Assembly (NCBI RefSeq): GCF_002377945.1
Contig: NZ_DFQV01000020.1
Location: 184,560 to 248,559 of the forward strand
From: Psychrobacter sp. UBA3480
GTDB taxonomy: Bacteria > Pseudomonadota > Gammaproteobacteria > Pseudomonadales > Moraxellaceae
Direction: 5' to 3'
DNA length: 64,000 bases
The notes below the pieces were generated by a model that saw nothing but the letters and a program-made list of their open reading frames with translations, searched no databases and was not told the origin of the DNA. The position numbers and the translations under genes were made by a program. Shown piece after piece: positions 25,956-35,551 of the stretch (positions within the stretch are counted from its first letter, which is position 1; each line of letters starts with the position of its first letter).

Positions 25956-28229
25956 TTATTTGTCATCTATTTTATCTACTTTTACACCCTCAGTAGTAGC
26001 GATAGAGGCGTCGCTATCTTGAGCAGAGTCAGGTAGACGATTTGGGTCAAGCGCACCTTTTTTGTTTTTAGGCGCACTACCATTGCCATTACTGTTCGTA
26101 GAGGTTTTGGTCTTCGAAGTCGCTGTCGAATTTGCAGACATGACGCCTTTATTATCCACATTAGTAGCAGACGTTTTTGGCTCTTCTACTGGTTCACTTT
26201 TCTCTACGGTAGTACTAGAAGGTGACTTAGTCTCGGTGCTACTGCTTTGTGTAGTTGATGACTGATTAGCAATGTTTTGCTCATCATTTTTGTCACTATC
26301 TACCGAAGGCTCTGGCGCTGTTGTCTGACTGTCATCAGGGCTAGGCTCCTGCTCTTTGCGCTTTTCAGGGGCTTTCGAATTGGATTCAAAGTTAGCATCA
26401 GCCGCCATACGAGCCTGCTCTTGCTTAGGCGTTACATCGACTGGCTTCGGCTGTACTTCATCGTCTACCACTAGCGATATAAGCTTACGGTCACGAGGGA
26501 CAGTACCGTCAAACTTATCGGTGATGACGTGCAGTTTGCCTTCTTTGTCGACGGTATATAGCGGTACGAATTGCTTATTATCCGCTTTATATTGCTCAAA
26601 GTTATAGCTATCCGTAATGTTGGTAATCTTAATTCGAGCTTTTTTGGACAGCATACTGGCAAGCTTGGTATAGGTCACATCTTTGCCAAACAACCACTGT
26701 GAATGGAAGTTCGATTGCTTGTCATCACGCTCGCTTTTGACTTTTTCGTCACTGAATTTAAGACGGTATAGCTTACGCTCACCAAATTCATGACGATAGT
26801 GAATCTCGGACAACGTATTCATTTCTTTGTCCATACTCATCGCAAACAGACGACCAATACCGATTAGATCCAGATGATGATCTGCATGATCAGAGATAGG
26901 ATTACCAAAGTAAGTACGCAGACCGCTCATGCGTGCGCGTGCAATGTTGGTGTAGTTATTATGCGCAACGATGACGTCGAAGCCTTGGTCTTTGAGAGAG
27001 GTAGCAATCAATAGCGCAATTGGGTTTGAGCCGACGATGAGAATACCATTGGTCTCAGGCTCACGTACGCCAAGTAAATTGCCGACGACTTTTGCACCTA
27101 GACCCTGAATCATGACCGTACCAATGATGACCATAAATACCAGAGGTACAAGTAGCTCTACGCCCTGAATATCATACTCTTGCAAACGAATCGCAAACAG
27201 AGATGAGATGGCAGCAGCAACGATACCACGTGGGCCAATCCAGCTAATCATCAGCTTTTCATTGGTCTTAAGGTTCGAGCCGATAGCTGATGCCCAGACT
27301 GATAGTGGGCGTGCGACAAACATCACGATAGCAAGCAGCACTAGCCCTGCAAAACCAACGCTGAGCAAGCTTGCCAACTCTACACGCGCCGCCAAAATAA
27401 TGAACAGCACTGAAATCAGCAAAATGGTCAACGATTCATTAAACTCTAAAATCGTCTCACGTGGGAATTTTGGCCAGTTCGCCAATGCCACGCCCAATAC
27501 TGTGACAGTTAATAAACCAGATTCATGCTCTAAATGATTTGATATCGAAAATAACACCAGTACAAAAGCTAGGGTAAAAACATTACGCAAGAACTCAGGA
27601 ATCATATGACGACGCATGAGGAATGCAAGTAACCAAGCGCCCGCCATACCCATTGCAGTTGCCAATACAACAATCTTAGCAAATAGTAGAATACTACTGG
27701 CTTCACCGCCTGAGATAATGTACTCATAGACCAATACCACAGCGATAGCGCCGATTGGGTCAATGATAATACCTTCCCATTTTAGGATGTTGGAAATGGT
27801 TTTGTTGGGGCGTACACTACGCAGCAGCGGCATAATGACTGTTGGACCAGTCACACAGACTAGCGCACCGAAGAGTAGAGCAATCAATGGATCGACATCG
27901 AATAGTAAATAAGTCGATAGGGCCACGATAGCAATGGTAATCAGTACACCGACCGATACCAGCATCTGTACCACGGTACCATGTTGCTTAATCTCATCGA
28001 ACTCTAGCGTTAGCGATCCTTCAAATAGGATAATCGCTACGCCCAAAGAGATGAAAGGGAACATCAGCTCGCCCAACACCAAGTCTGGGTCAAATACACC
28101 CAGCACTGGGCCGACGATAATACCAATCAGTAATAAAAATAAAATGGATGGTTGCTTTAAATACCAAGCCAACCATTGGGCGGCAATGCCAATCCCAACC
28201 ACGCCGGATAGCAAAAGGGCGGTATCCAT
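25956..28229 (-). CDS. CPA1-type cation/proton antiporter with Rossmann domain and long charged tail
   Basis: A 757-residue inner-membrane protein. Residues 1-395 form about twelve membrane segments of the NhaP/CPA family (QPSILFLLLIGIIVGPVLG, GALVCVTGPTVIMPLLR with the family's conserved loop, WIGPRGIVAAAISSLFA). A TrkA-N-like Rossmann domain follows (about 397-510, GILIVGSNPIALLIATSLK), then a small beta domain to about 590. The last 160 residues are a Ser/Thr/Glu/Lys/Asn-rich disordered tail ending HDDK-like (KVDKIDDK). It should exchange Na+ or K+ for H+; ion choice is not readable. The start gives a good N-terminal membrane segment. The tail is unusual in length for the family. Confidence 0.88.
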   Translation of the reverse strand: MDTALLLSGVVGIGIAAQWLAWYLKQPSILFLLLIGIIVGPVLGVFDPDLVLGELMFPFISLGVAIILFEGSLTLEFDEIKQHGTVVQMLVSVGVLITIAIVALSTYLLFDVDPLIALLFGALVCVTGPTVIMPLLRSVRPNKTISNILKWEGIIIDPIGAIAVVLVYEYIISGGEASSILLFAKIVVLATAMGMAGAWLLAFLMRRHMIPEFLRNVFTLAFVLVLFSISNHLEHESGLLTVTVLGVALANWPKFPRETILEFNESLTILLISVLFIILAARVELASLLSVGFAGLVLLAIVMFVARPLSVWASAIGSNLKTNEKLMISWIGPRGIVAAAISSLFAIRLQEYDIQGVELLVPLVFMVIIGTVMIQGLGAKVVGNLLGVREPETNGILIVGSNPIALLIATSLKDQGFDVIVAHNNYTNIARARMSGLRTYFGNPISDHADHHLDLIGIGRLFAMSMDKEMNTLSEIHYRHEFGERKLYRLKFSDEKVKSERDDKQSNFHSQWLFGKDVTYTKLASMLSKKARIKITNITDSYNFEQYKADNKQFVPLYTVDKEGKLHVITDKFDGTVPRDRKLISLVVDDEVQPKPVDVTPKQEQARMAADANFESNSKAPEKRKEQEPSPDDSQTTAPEPSVDSDKNDEQNIANQSSTTQSSSTETKSPSSTTVEKSEPVEEPKTSATNVDNKGVMSANSTATSKTKTSTNSNGNGSAPKNKKGALDPNRLPDSAQDSDASIATTEGVKVDKIDDK

Positions 28230-29106
28230 AAATTAATCCTTTTATAATCTTGTCATATTTTATATCTATCGATAGCTGTTATAAGATAGTCGCTACCGTT
28301 TATTTAACATTAAGTTGTTATCCGTTTCTGTTGTAGCTAGGCCATCGCACTGATAGCCATCATGAATCACAACATAAGCTAGATATGATATAACTACTAT
28401 AAAGTAGCAAAGACAAAAGCGCTTCTAGATAAATCACAATACGCTAGAAATGCAAAAGATGGAAAACAAGAGTGATGATAGCCAGTTCATAAGCCTGCAA
28501 TAAACAGCCTCATATACAAGCTAACTTTTGTTTGTTTAGTAAAATATTTGGTTTGACATCATACCATGATTTTATTTCAAGCTGATGTAAGCCGTACCTG
28601 CTAAAAAGCTATCTCACGGCCACAAAAGTGTATAAAGCCCATATGAAATAACGCTGCCTTGGGTTATCCTGCACTATGAAAAAGGCATCAGCACAATACT
28701 TCAAGTTTTTATTTATCATACAGTAGCTACGTGGGGCATGCACGTCGCGCACAGGATAATAGTGTTAGCGCCATGAAATGTCATATACTGATTGCTGACA
28801 TGGTTTATTTTTATAAGACACTATTAATCATGTTCTACACTATTAACCATCTTCTAAAGACAAGCGCTCTATAAATATTCAAGTAATGAGTAATGATAAA
28901 AATAAGCGTAAAGTAACGGCTAAAAAGCTATGACAATAAGTTCGAATAAGAGTGCTGCGCCGCATAAATAGACAAGATAAATAGATAAAAGAATATAATT
29001 TCACCAAATAGTAACGAATAGGGGCATGCCGCTTGGTGTAGTCGCTATCGCTGACAATCATAACGTGGCTGTTAATAACAGCGATTACTCATATGGAGGA
29101 CACAAA
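28230..29106. other. 877-base intergenic region before the DegP-like gene
   Basis: No gene I can support; short open frames here lack codon pattern and ribosome binding sites. It holds a 19-base tandem repeat (28819-28856) and must contain divergent promoters. The stretch is long enough to hide a small RNA. Confidence 0.5.
28819..28856. repeat. Two-copy 19-base tandem repeat
   Basis: cactattaatcatgttcta (28819-28837) is followed by cactattaaccatcttcta (28838-28856), two mismatches. Located about 250 bases upstream of the protease start. Confidence 0.75.
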
Positions 29107-30561
29107 ATGCCTATCAATATGTTCAAAGGACGGACCACTGCCAATATGCAGCGCTGGTTACAACGTAGTGCCCTAGCACTCGCTGTTAGTACCGCGATGT
29201 TCGCTAGTATTAATGTCACGACGATAAACAGTGCGCAAGCTGCAGTCACTACGGCTGATTTCTCTGGTTTGGTGCAACAAGTTACGCCAGCAGTGGCACG
29301 CGTCAATGTCACCAAAACGATTAGTGAAGCCGAGCTTGCTAAGGCTCAGACGGCTGAAGTATTGCGTCAGTTCTTTGGTGATCGTCTACGTATTCCTGAT
29401 CGAGTCGCGACGCCAGCGATTGAACATGCTTATGGCACGGCCTTTTTTATTACCTCCAATGGCTATATGCTGACCAATCATCATGTCATCGCAGGTGCGG
29501 ACAAAATCACTGTGACGCTCAATGACAGAACCGAGCTTGATGCAACCTTGGTCGGTAGTGACGAGCGCTCAGATGTGGCCGTGCTAAAAGTTGAGGGCAA
29601 CCAATTTCCAGCCCTGCCTATCGGCGACTCAAGTGGTCTAAAAGTAGGGGAACCAGTATTGGCAATTGGTTCGCCATTTGGTTTTGACTACTCAGCCTCT
29701 GCTGGTATTGTCAGTGCCAAGTCGCGTAGCTTCTCGCGTGAGACGAGCGTACCATTTATCCAAACAGATGTAGCACTAAACCCTGGTAACTCTGGCGGGC
29801 CACTATTTAACCAACGCGGCGAAGTGATTGGTATCAATTCGCGTATTTTTAGTGGTACGGGCGGTTATATGGGTCTGTCATTCTCTATTCCTATTGACGC
29901 TGCCATGGATATTTATGAGCAGCTAAAAAATGATGGTGAAGTGGCGCGTGCTTATTTAGGAATTTATCCACAAGATATCGATCGTAATCTGGCCGAGGCT
30001 TACAATTTAGAGCGCCCTCAAGGTGCCTTACTGACTCGTGTATCACCAGATTCACCGGCACAAAAATCAGGCCTAAAACCTGGCGACATCATTCTGCAAT
30101 ACAATGATGTACAAATCATGGAGGCATCAGACTTGCTGAACTTGCTCAATCGAGCGCGTCCAAGCGATCCCTTCCGTGCACGGATTCAGCGTAACGGTAA
30201 GCAGATGGTGATTAACGGCAAGCTCGCTTATGCGCCCAATGATGTAAGAGCACAGAGCGGTGATGAGCAAAATGATGATGTACAGTTGGGCTTGCGTTTA
30301 CGAGATTTGACGGCGGATGAACAAGCAGAAATCGCCGTCGATAATAAAACGGGCATATTGGTTACCACGGTGGATCCTACTGGATTGGCCGCGCGCTCAG
30401 GTATTCTAGCAGGTGATGTTATTACTAACTTTCATCAAAAGCCGATTAAAACAGTGGCAGATTTTTCAGGTGCTATCTCATCTCTTCCTAAAAAAGGCGT
30501 GGTCACTATAGAAATTATACGCCAAGGTATTCCTGCTATTATTGGTCTGCGCATTGAGTAG
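29107..30561 (+). CDS. degP: DegP/MucD-like periplasmic serine protease Do
   Basis: A 484-residue exported protease and chaperone for envelope protein quality control. Signal peptide: about 40 residues with a hydrophobic core (ALALAVSTAMFASINV) and cleavage near SAQAA. The catalytic triad is His in MLTNHHVIAGAD, Asp in ERSDVAVLKV and Ser in LNPGNSGGPLF, followed by IGINSRIF. Two PDZ domains follow (about 280-370, GALLTRVSPDSPAQKSGLKPGDIIL; and 390-484, GILVTTVDPTGLAARSGILAGDVI). The ATG at 29107 has GGAGGA 6 bases upstream; an in-frame ATG 81 bases earlier is not supported. Length matches MucD/DegQ. Confidence 0.94.
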   Translation: MPINMFKGRTTANMQRWLQRSALALAVSTAMFASINVTTINSAQAAVTTADFSGLVQQVTPAVARVNVTKTISEAELAKAQTAEVLRQFFGDRLRIPDRVATPAIEHAYGTAFFITSNGYMLTNHHVIAGADKITVTLNDRTELDATLVGSDERSDVAVLKVEGNQFPALPIGDSSGLKVGEPVLAIGSPFGFDYSASAGIVSAKSRSFSRETSVPFIQTDVALNPGNSGGPLFNQRGEVIGINSRIFSGTGGYMGLSFSIPIDAAMDIYEQLKNDGEVARAYLGIYPQDIDRNLAEAYNLERPQGALLTRVSPDSPAQKSGLKPGDIILQYNDVQIMEASDLLNLLNRARPSDPFRARIQRNGKQMVINGKLAYAPNDVRAQSGDEQNDDVQLGLRLRDLTADEQAEIAVDNKTGILVTTVDPTGLAARSGILAGDVITNFHQKPIKTVADFSGAISSLPKKGVVTIEIIRQGIPAIIGLRIE

Positions 30562-30667
30562 GTGTCATGATTAAAGCGTGACTGTGAATGTCACTGTTAA
30601 TGTGACTAATAACGTAACTCAGGTTCGATGCAGAGTATAAAGGCAGCGCGCACGTCAATAATTGTGC

Positions 30668-30697
30668 TTGTCTATCATGGAGGTCGACCTCTATAAT
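30668..30697 (+). promoter_or_regulatory. Candidate sigma70 promoter with a palindrome in its spacer
   Basis: TTGTCT (30668-30673), 18-base spacer, TATAAT (30692-30697). The perfect 12-base palindrome gaggtcgacctc (30680-30691) fills the spacer up to the -10. It would drive the gene at 30838. Spacer palindromes are typical operators of MerR-type or repressing regulators; the regulator is unknown. Confidence 0.5.
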
Positions 30698-30837
30698 GTT
30701 TGGTTTTTTATCAAACAGCTAAGAGTAAGACCTCAACAGTAATTCATTCGTTAAATGAGTTATTGATCGATCAATAGGCTCTAAGGTGGGCCGAGTCGCT
30801 TAGTAGGCTCGTACCATTATGCAACCGCTAGGTAATT

Positions 30838-32046
30838 ATGACTGACCCCGCTCTACATACGCTTATTACAACGACGTCAGCAGCATTGCTAGCGTACATT
30901 GCACTGTGGTCAGGGCTACAAACGTTTAATGCTAATCCTACCAAGCGCTTTATGCGTATTTGGGTGAAGCTCGCATTATATTATGCCGCTTACACGATGC
31001 CTGTTTGGGTGATATTGCTTATCATGGTTTGGTCACAGGACCTGATACCGATGTTAGCGCAGCTATCATTACCTGCCGTACTGATGGCAATATTGATGAT
31101 GGGTTTATACTTTTTTACTGTTATTGTACAACCCAACCGCTTACGACTAGAGCATCATTCTATTGACTTAGACTTGTCTACACCGCTTAAAGTCGCTGTA
31201 TTAGCAGATTTACGTATAGGAATATACGGTGGTAAGCCGCGTCATATCCGCAAGCTGGTCTCTACTATTAATGCCTTGTCAGCAGATGCCGTACTGATTA
31301 CTGGGGACTGGCTATATTATCCTAGTGCAGATTTAGTGGGTCAGTTAATGCTATTTAAAGGGGTGAATAAACCTGTTTATACAGTCATGAGTACCTCGGA
31401 CTTGCGTTATCAATCTATGAATACGACCAAGCAAGGTCAGCCACTACTAGAAGATACATTGGCCAGTACTTTTGATGTACTCGATATTAACTATATCGGT
31501 CAGCAATGTACGTCACTACCACTCAAATGTGCAAGAGCAACAAATAAGCAGTCAGTCGTCAACCAGTCGACTTATCGAACTAACAATCAAGACAGTGTTG
31601 AGCAAGAAAACTCGAATACAAATCCATTAGTAGCGGTGCTTTGTGGCTGGCAAGATGTGCCCAAGCAGTCTACAGATATTGAAACGTCAGAGGCGACTGA
31701 TAAAGCAATGCTTGGAACAGAGATTGCCAATGCCACCAGTCCAGTGATTATCTTAGCATCACGATTTGATAGTATCAGTGATCTGCCAAAATCTTTACAA
31801 CCACGCCCTTTGTTGATAACAGGCGCTGCTAAGGCTATTCAAAAGAATATCCTGCTTGCTCAAAAACAAAACGACATTCGACGCAGTAGTGAGCAGTCAG
31901 CATTGCTATATAACAGTCGCATGGGTAAGCAGCGCGGCCTATATCAACATGCAAGTGCACAGATATTTGTCAGTAGTGGCATCGGTACGAGAGGGTTGCC
32001 TTTTCGATTCTATCGACCTACTATCGATGTGTTGACGATTCGTTAA
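30838..32046 (+). CDS. Membrane-anchored metallophosphoesterase-like protein without metal-binding motifs
   Basis: A 402-residue protein. Three N-terminal membrane segments (about 11-30, 46-66, 78-97) precede a domain that follows YaeI/YkuE-type phosphoesterases: LDLSTPLKVAVLADLRIGIYGG, LVSTINALSADAVLITGDW, KPVYTVMSTSDLRY, and the family's closing segment FVSSGIGTRGLPFRFYRPT. The metal ligands are mostly lost: DxH has become D-L-R (124-126), GNHD has become STSD (185-188), and the late GHTH position reads TGAAK. Only GD (156-157) remains. A polar insertion (about residues 235-265) is not in the family. It is probably a non-catalytic relative, perhaps a lipid or protein binder. Start ATG at 30838 has no strong ribosome binding site. 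Confidence 0.72.
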   Translation: MTDPALHTLITTTSAALLAYIALWSGLQTFNANPTKRFMRIWVKLALYYAAYTMPVWVILLIMVWSQDLIPMLAQLSLPAVLMAILMMGLYFFTVIVQPNRLRLEHHSIDLDLSTPLKVAVLADLRIGIYGGKPRHIRKLVSTINALSADAVLITGDWLYYPSADLVGQLMLFKGVNKPVYTVMSTSDLRYQSMNTTKQGQPLLEDTLASTFDVLDINYIGQQCTSLPLKCARATNKQSVVNQSTYRTNNQDSVEQENSNTNPLVAVLCGWQDVPKQSTDIETSEATDKAMLGTEIANATSPVIILASRFDSISDLPKSLQPRPLLITGAAKAIQKNILLAQKQNDIRRSSEQSALLYNSRMGKQRGLYQHASAQIFVSSGIGTRGLPFRFYRPTIDVLTIR

Positions 32047-32496
32047 TATTACATAAGAGACTTATCAGCGCACGTTGATTACGCTAAACTGCTCCTGTAG
32101 TAGTGCGATTATTTATTTGGAAGGTTTTAGGCCAAGCTTTATATATTTAAGCAAAAAATAATTCCCGTTTTTTGGTACTAAAATTATGTGCTGACTGCCA
32201 ATTGATTGATAGCGGTCAAATCAAAATATGCTACACTAACGGGCACTCTTATTATTATATTTCTGTCGGTTAGTAAGCAGGCCTATTACTCTTGGTAGAT
32301 GGCCATCACGATACTGATATCGTAGATACAATCATCTATGATAAAAACGCTATTATAGTAAGTAGAGACGCAGCATTAACATCAAGTAAGTTACGCCATC
32401 AGCGTTTATCAACGCACACAAAGCAATGGCCACTTGCAAACGACCTATCATGTGACAGCTTTAATAAAAGCTAGGATAATACAGTAAGGCACGGTT
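32047..32496. other. 450-base intergenic region before dapA
   Basis: No supported gene. A 60-codon open frame (32292-32474, TTG start) has no recognisable content. The dapA promoter should be here; TACACT at 32232-32237 is a possible -10. Confidence 0.4.
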
Positions 32497-33402
32497 ATGA
32501 GCACAGCATACGACGAGATCAAAACCCGACTACAAGGCTCAATGGTAGCCTTGGTAACGCCCATGCACCCTGACGGTAAGGTCGATTATAAACGTCTCGC
32601 AGATCTCATAGATTGGCAGATCGAGCAGGGCACACACTGCCTTGTGGCTGTTGGTACTACTGGCGAATCAGCGACTCTATCTATGCAAGAGCATAGCGAT
32701 GTCATTCGCTATTTTGTCCAGCATGTCAAAGGTCGTGTACCGGTCATCGCGGGTACTGGTGCCAACAACACGATGGAAGCCATCAAGCTGACTCAGGATG
32801 CTGCCGATGCAGGTGCGGACTGTGCGTTGCTAGTCGCTCCTTACTACAATAAGCCACCACAAGAAGGCTTATTTCAGCATTATCAAGCCATTGCCAAAGC
32901 CGTAAATATACCGCAAATGCTGTATAACGTGCCTGGACGTACAGTGGTTGATATCGCTCAAGAAACGGTCGAGCGTTTGTGTGATATCGATAATATCGTT
33001 GCTATCAAAGATGCGACAGGATCTGTCGGTCGCGGTGAGCAATTGATAAAAGCCGTTGGTGACAGAATGGTTGTGTTATCTGGTGATGATGGCACTGCGC
33101 TTGATCTAATGAAAGTAGGTGGCAAAGGCAATATCTCAGTAACGGCCAACGTGGCGCCAAAAGCCATGAGCGAGACTTTTTCTGCGGGTTTACGTGGTGA
33201 TTTTGAAGCAGCTGGTAAAATCCATGACGTGGTCAAGCATTTGCACCGCGACCTATTTATCGAATCAAGCCCTATCCCAGCGAAGTACGCCTTGCATAAA
33301 ATGGGCATTATCGATAAAGGTATCCGTCTGCCATTGGTTTGGCTCGCGGAGCAGCATCATGCGACTATCGATGAAGCATTGGTTCGAGCAAACATACGAT
33401 AA
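32497..33402 (+). CDS. dapA: 4-hydroxy-tetrahydrodipicolinate synthase
   Basis: A 301-residue TIM-barrel aldolase that condenses pyruvate with aspartate semialdehyde, the first step of the lysine/diaminopimelate branch. Motifs: VALVTPMHPDGKVDY, VAVGTTGESATL (substrate threonines), LYNVPGRT (Tyr), the Schiff-base lysine in IVAIKDATG, and LSGDDGTALDLM. Length fits (290-300). AAGG lies before the ATG. It heads the dapA - bamC-like - purC series, an order also seen in Escherichia coli (dapA-bamC-purC). Confidence 0.95.
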   Translation: MSTAYDEIKTRLQGSMVALVTPMHPDGKVDYKRLADLIDWQIEQGTHCLVAVGTTGESATLSMQEHSDVIRYFVQHVKGRVPVIAGTGANNTMEAIKLTQDAADAGADCALLVAPYYNKPPQEGLFQHYQAIAKAVNIPQMLYNVPGRTVVDIAQETVERLCDIDNIVAIKDATGSVGRGEQLIKAVGDRMVVLSGDDGTALDLMKVGGKGNISVTANVAPKAMSETFSAGLRGDFEAAGKIHDVVKHLHRDLFIESSPIPAKYALHKMGIIDKGIRLPLVWLAEQHHATIDEALVRANIR

Positions 33403-33543
33403 ATTGATATTTAGCCAATTGATATTCGGCGATTTAAGACTTGCTGCACATTAGATGAGTGCCATTCGAGCTAGCAGCAAGTCAACTTATCACGATAAGT
33501 CAATCGCCTACATGAGCAATAACTGCTAACTCAGAGAGACAAC

Positions 33544-33873
33544 ATGATGACAGTAACATCAAAGACAGCATCATCAAAGACGACAAAATTATTTCCAGCA
33601 ATGCTGACCTTGGTTTTAGGTAGCACTTTGGTATTAAGCGGCTGTCAAGCAACTAAAAACTTGCTTGGTAAACGTGACAACGGTAGCTTAGATTATCAGC
33701 AGAGCAAAAAGCTAGCACCAATAGAGCTACCTGCTGTCCAAGAAACGGCACCTTTTGTACCTTTATATTCAACACCTAATGCTGGGGCAAACACGCTCAA
33801 ACTACAAAATGAGTCAGGCAATCAGTATCAGCTGCCAAAACCTCAGCGTGCTGTTAGCAGCACTTCGAACTAA
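33544..33873 (+). CDS. bamC: Very short BamC-like lipoprotein between dapA and purC
   Basis: A 109-residue lipoprotein: signal peptide to residue 33, lipobox LSGC with Cys34. The mature chain is only 76 residues and has no helix-grip domains. Residues 46-63 (NGSLDYQQSKKLAPIELP) and 71-79 (FVPLYSTPN) fit the unstructured N-terminal segment of BamC, the part that wraps around BamD in the outer-membrane assembly machine. The assignment rests on this segment and on the gene order dapA-bamC-purC. Full-length BamC in enterics is about 340 residues. If correct, this is BamC reduced to its BamD-binding lasso. No remnant of the globular domains follows in the 128 bases before purC. Confidence 0.6.
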   Translation: MMTVTSKTASSKTTKLFPAMLTLVLGSTLVLSGCQATKNLLGKRDNGSLDYQQSKKLAPIELPAVQETAPFVPLYSTPNAGANTLKLQNESGNQYQLPKPQRAVSSTSN

Positions 33874-34001
33874 ACTTATTCCCTTATCTATATCGCTGAC
33901 TGTTGCGTTTTTTATCATAGCCGCAAACCATGTATCTTACATCAGTCAGCGGTAGCTGCGCGTTTTTACCACATAAGCTTGAACGAACAGGAACCCCCAT
34001 A

Positions 34002-34715
34002 ATGCAAAAGCAACAACTGCTGTATAAAGGTAAAGCCAAATCTGTCTATGAAACAGAGAACAATGACCTTCTGATTTTGCACTTCCGTGATGATACCTCA
34101 GCGCTTGATGGTAAGCGTATCGAACAATTAGCACGTAAAGGTGTGGTTAATAACCGCTTTAATGCTTTTATCATGCAAAAATTGTCTGATGCTGGTATCG
34201 AAACACATTTCGAGAAGCAGTTGTCTGATGATGAAGTGTTGGTTAAACGCTTGGACATGATTCCTGTAGAGTGCGTGGTTCGTAACTTTGCAGCTGGTAG
34301 TTTGGTACGTCGTTTAGGCTTAGAAGAAGGTCAGGCATTGACGCCGCCGACTTATGAGCTTTTTTATAAAGATGATGCGCTAGGTGATCCGATGGTTAAC
34401 GAATCACTTTCTGTATCTCTTGGCTGGGCGACCAAAGAGCAACTGGCTAAAATGGAAGAGCTAACCTATCAAGTCAACGATGTACTAAAGGCATTGTTTG
34501 ACGCTGGTGACTTGATTCTAGTTGATTTTAAACTAGAGTTTGGTGTATTCCATGACCGTATCGTATTAGGTGACGAGTTCTCACCAGATGGCTGCCGTAT
34601 CTGGGACAAGAACACTAAAAAGAAACTTGATAAAGACCGTTTCCGTCAATCATTAGGCGATGTGATTGAAGCTTATGAAGAAGTGGCTGACCGTATCGGT
34701 GTACCATTAAAATAA
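34002..34715 (+). CDS. purC: Phosphoribosylaminoimidazole-succinocarboxamide synthase (SAICAR synthetase)
   Basis: A 237-residue ligase that adds aspartate to CAIR in purine synthesis. It begins [20 protein letters not shown], and shows [62 protein letters not shown] and [12 protein letters not shown]. Length equals the usual bacterial enzyme (about 237). The ATG at 34002 has AGGAAC 8 bases before it; the open frame upstream is not conserved. A strong terminator follows. Confidence 0.96.
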   Translation: MQKQQLLYKGKAKSVYETENNDLLILHFRDDTSALDGKRIEQLARKGVVNNRFNAFIMQKLSDAGIETHFEKQLSDDEVLVKRLDMIPVECVVRNFAAGSLVRRLGLEEGQALTPPTYELFYKDDALGDPMVNESLSVSLGWATKEQLAKMEELTYQVNDVLKALFDAGDLILVDFKLEFGVFHDRIVLGDEFSPDGCRIWDKNTKKKLDKDRFRQSLGDVIEAYEEVADRIGVPLK

Positions 34716-34740
34716 GTATCAGATACTTAGCATAAAATAA

Positions 34741-34767
34741 AAAACTGAGCCATGTGCTCAGTTTTTT
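34741..34767 (+). terminator. purC terminator
   Basis: Ten-base stem aaaactgagc / gctcagtttt (34741-34765), five-base loop, T-run. Confidence 0.9.
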
Positions 34768-34916
34768 TATGGCATTATATTTATGATGGTACCCTAGTGA
34801 GGACTTGAATGATAGACTGTAGGCTAATAGCATCAATGGTTTGAGCGTATAAAGTACTGTGAGTGTACTTAGTAATGTACATGAAATAGAATTCCCAATA
34901 ATATCTATCCTAATAC

Positions 34917-35354
34917 TTAATCTCTCCAGCCTAAAGTGATCAAATTTAGTATTTCGCTGCTATTAAACTCGAAGTGTATGTATTTGTTCTTATCTAAGTA
35001 ATATTTAATAAACTTCTCTTTTTCAACGTTAGGCATTCCTAGGCTTTCAACTACTTCTGCTCTAGTTGAAAAACGCTCAATATTATCGAAAAGCCTATCT
35101 CCTAATACGTATTTATCATAATCTTCATTAGCTACCATAAATATAAAGATAGCTTCCAGCACTTTATCTGTAAAACTAAATTCAACACCATGTTCTGAAA
35201 ACTGATAAGAACTATACTCAATCCCTTCAATTTCCATAGTTTCCATAGAGAACCTTGGCCCTGGCAACACCATAGCATCTAGAATTTTTTCATTGCCTTC
35301 TATTGTACCTAGACTATTTAAATAGATATTAACTTCACCTGACAACATTAGCAT
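34917..35354 (-). CDS. Small acidic protein of unknown function in an AT-rich accessory patch
   Basis: A 145-residue soluble acidic protein that I cannot place. Pattern: LYLNSLG-type N-terminus, GVEFSFTDKVLEAIFIF, YDKYVLGDRLFDNIERFSTRAEVVESLGMPN, and a C-terminal KYYLDKNKYIHFEFNSSEILNLITLGW. The alternation of short beta strands with FxF ends and a helix with a 'SxAEVVExLG' phrase is common among polymorphic-toxin immunity proteins, and the next gene is a YezG-type immunity protein, so that role is plausible but inferred. AT-rich third positions (ata, tta, aaa) differ from the flanking core genes. AAGGAG lies 11 bases before the ATG, a long spacing. Confidence 0.65.
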   Translation of the reverse strand: MLMLSGEVNIYLNSLGTIEGNEKILDAMVLPGPRFSMETMEIEGIEYSSYQFSEHGVEFSFTDKVLEAIFIFMVANEDYDKYVLGDRLFDNIERFSTRAEVVESLGMPNVEKEKFIKYYLDKNKYIHFEFNSSEILNLITLGWRD

Positions 35355-35551
35355 TTTATTCTAAGCTCCTTACCTAGGAACAAAATACACCCGTAACTAT
35401 TTACCAATACGTGATCGATGCGCTATACAGGCATCGAGCTTCTAGTGTTAGATGCAACTTTAGTAATTATGAAATAATCAGCGTTAGTCTTAATAATAAA
35501 TCATTTATCAATTGCTAAGGCATTAAAAAAATACTGATATAGGAAAATGGC

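Noticed and set aside
28879..29061. A 60-codon leftward frame in the protease upstream region
   Set aside because: It lies in AT-rich intergenic DNA without coding signs.
29026..29106. The ATG at 29026 as start of the protease
   Set aside because: The 27 extra residues precede the signal peptide, and a strong GGAGGA site directs initiation at 29107.
32292..32474. A 60-codon frame before dapA
   Set aside because: TTG start, no ribosome binding site and no recognisable pattern; likely chance.
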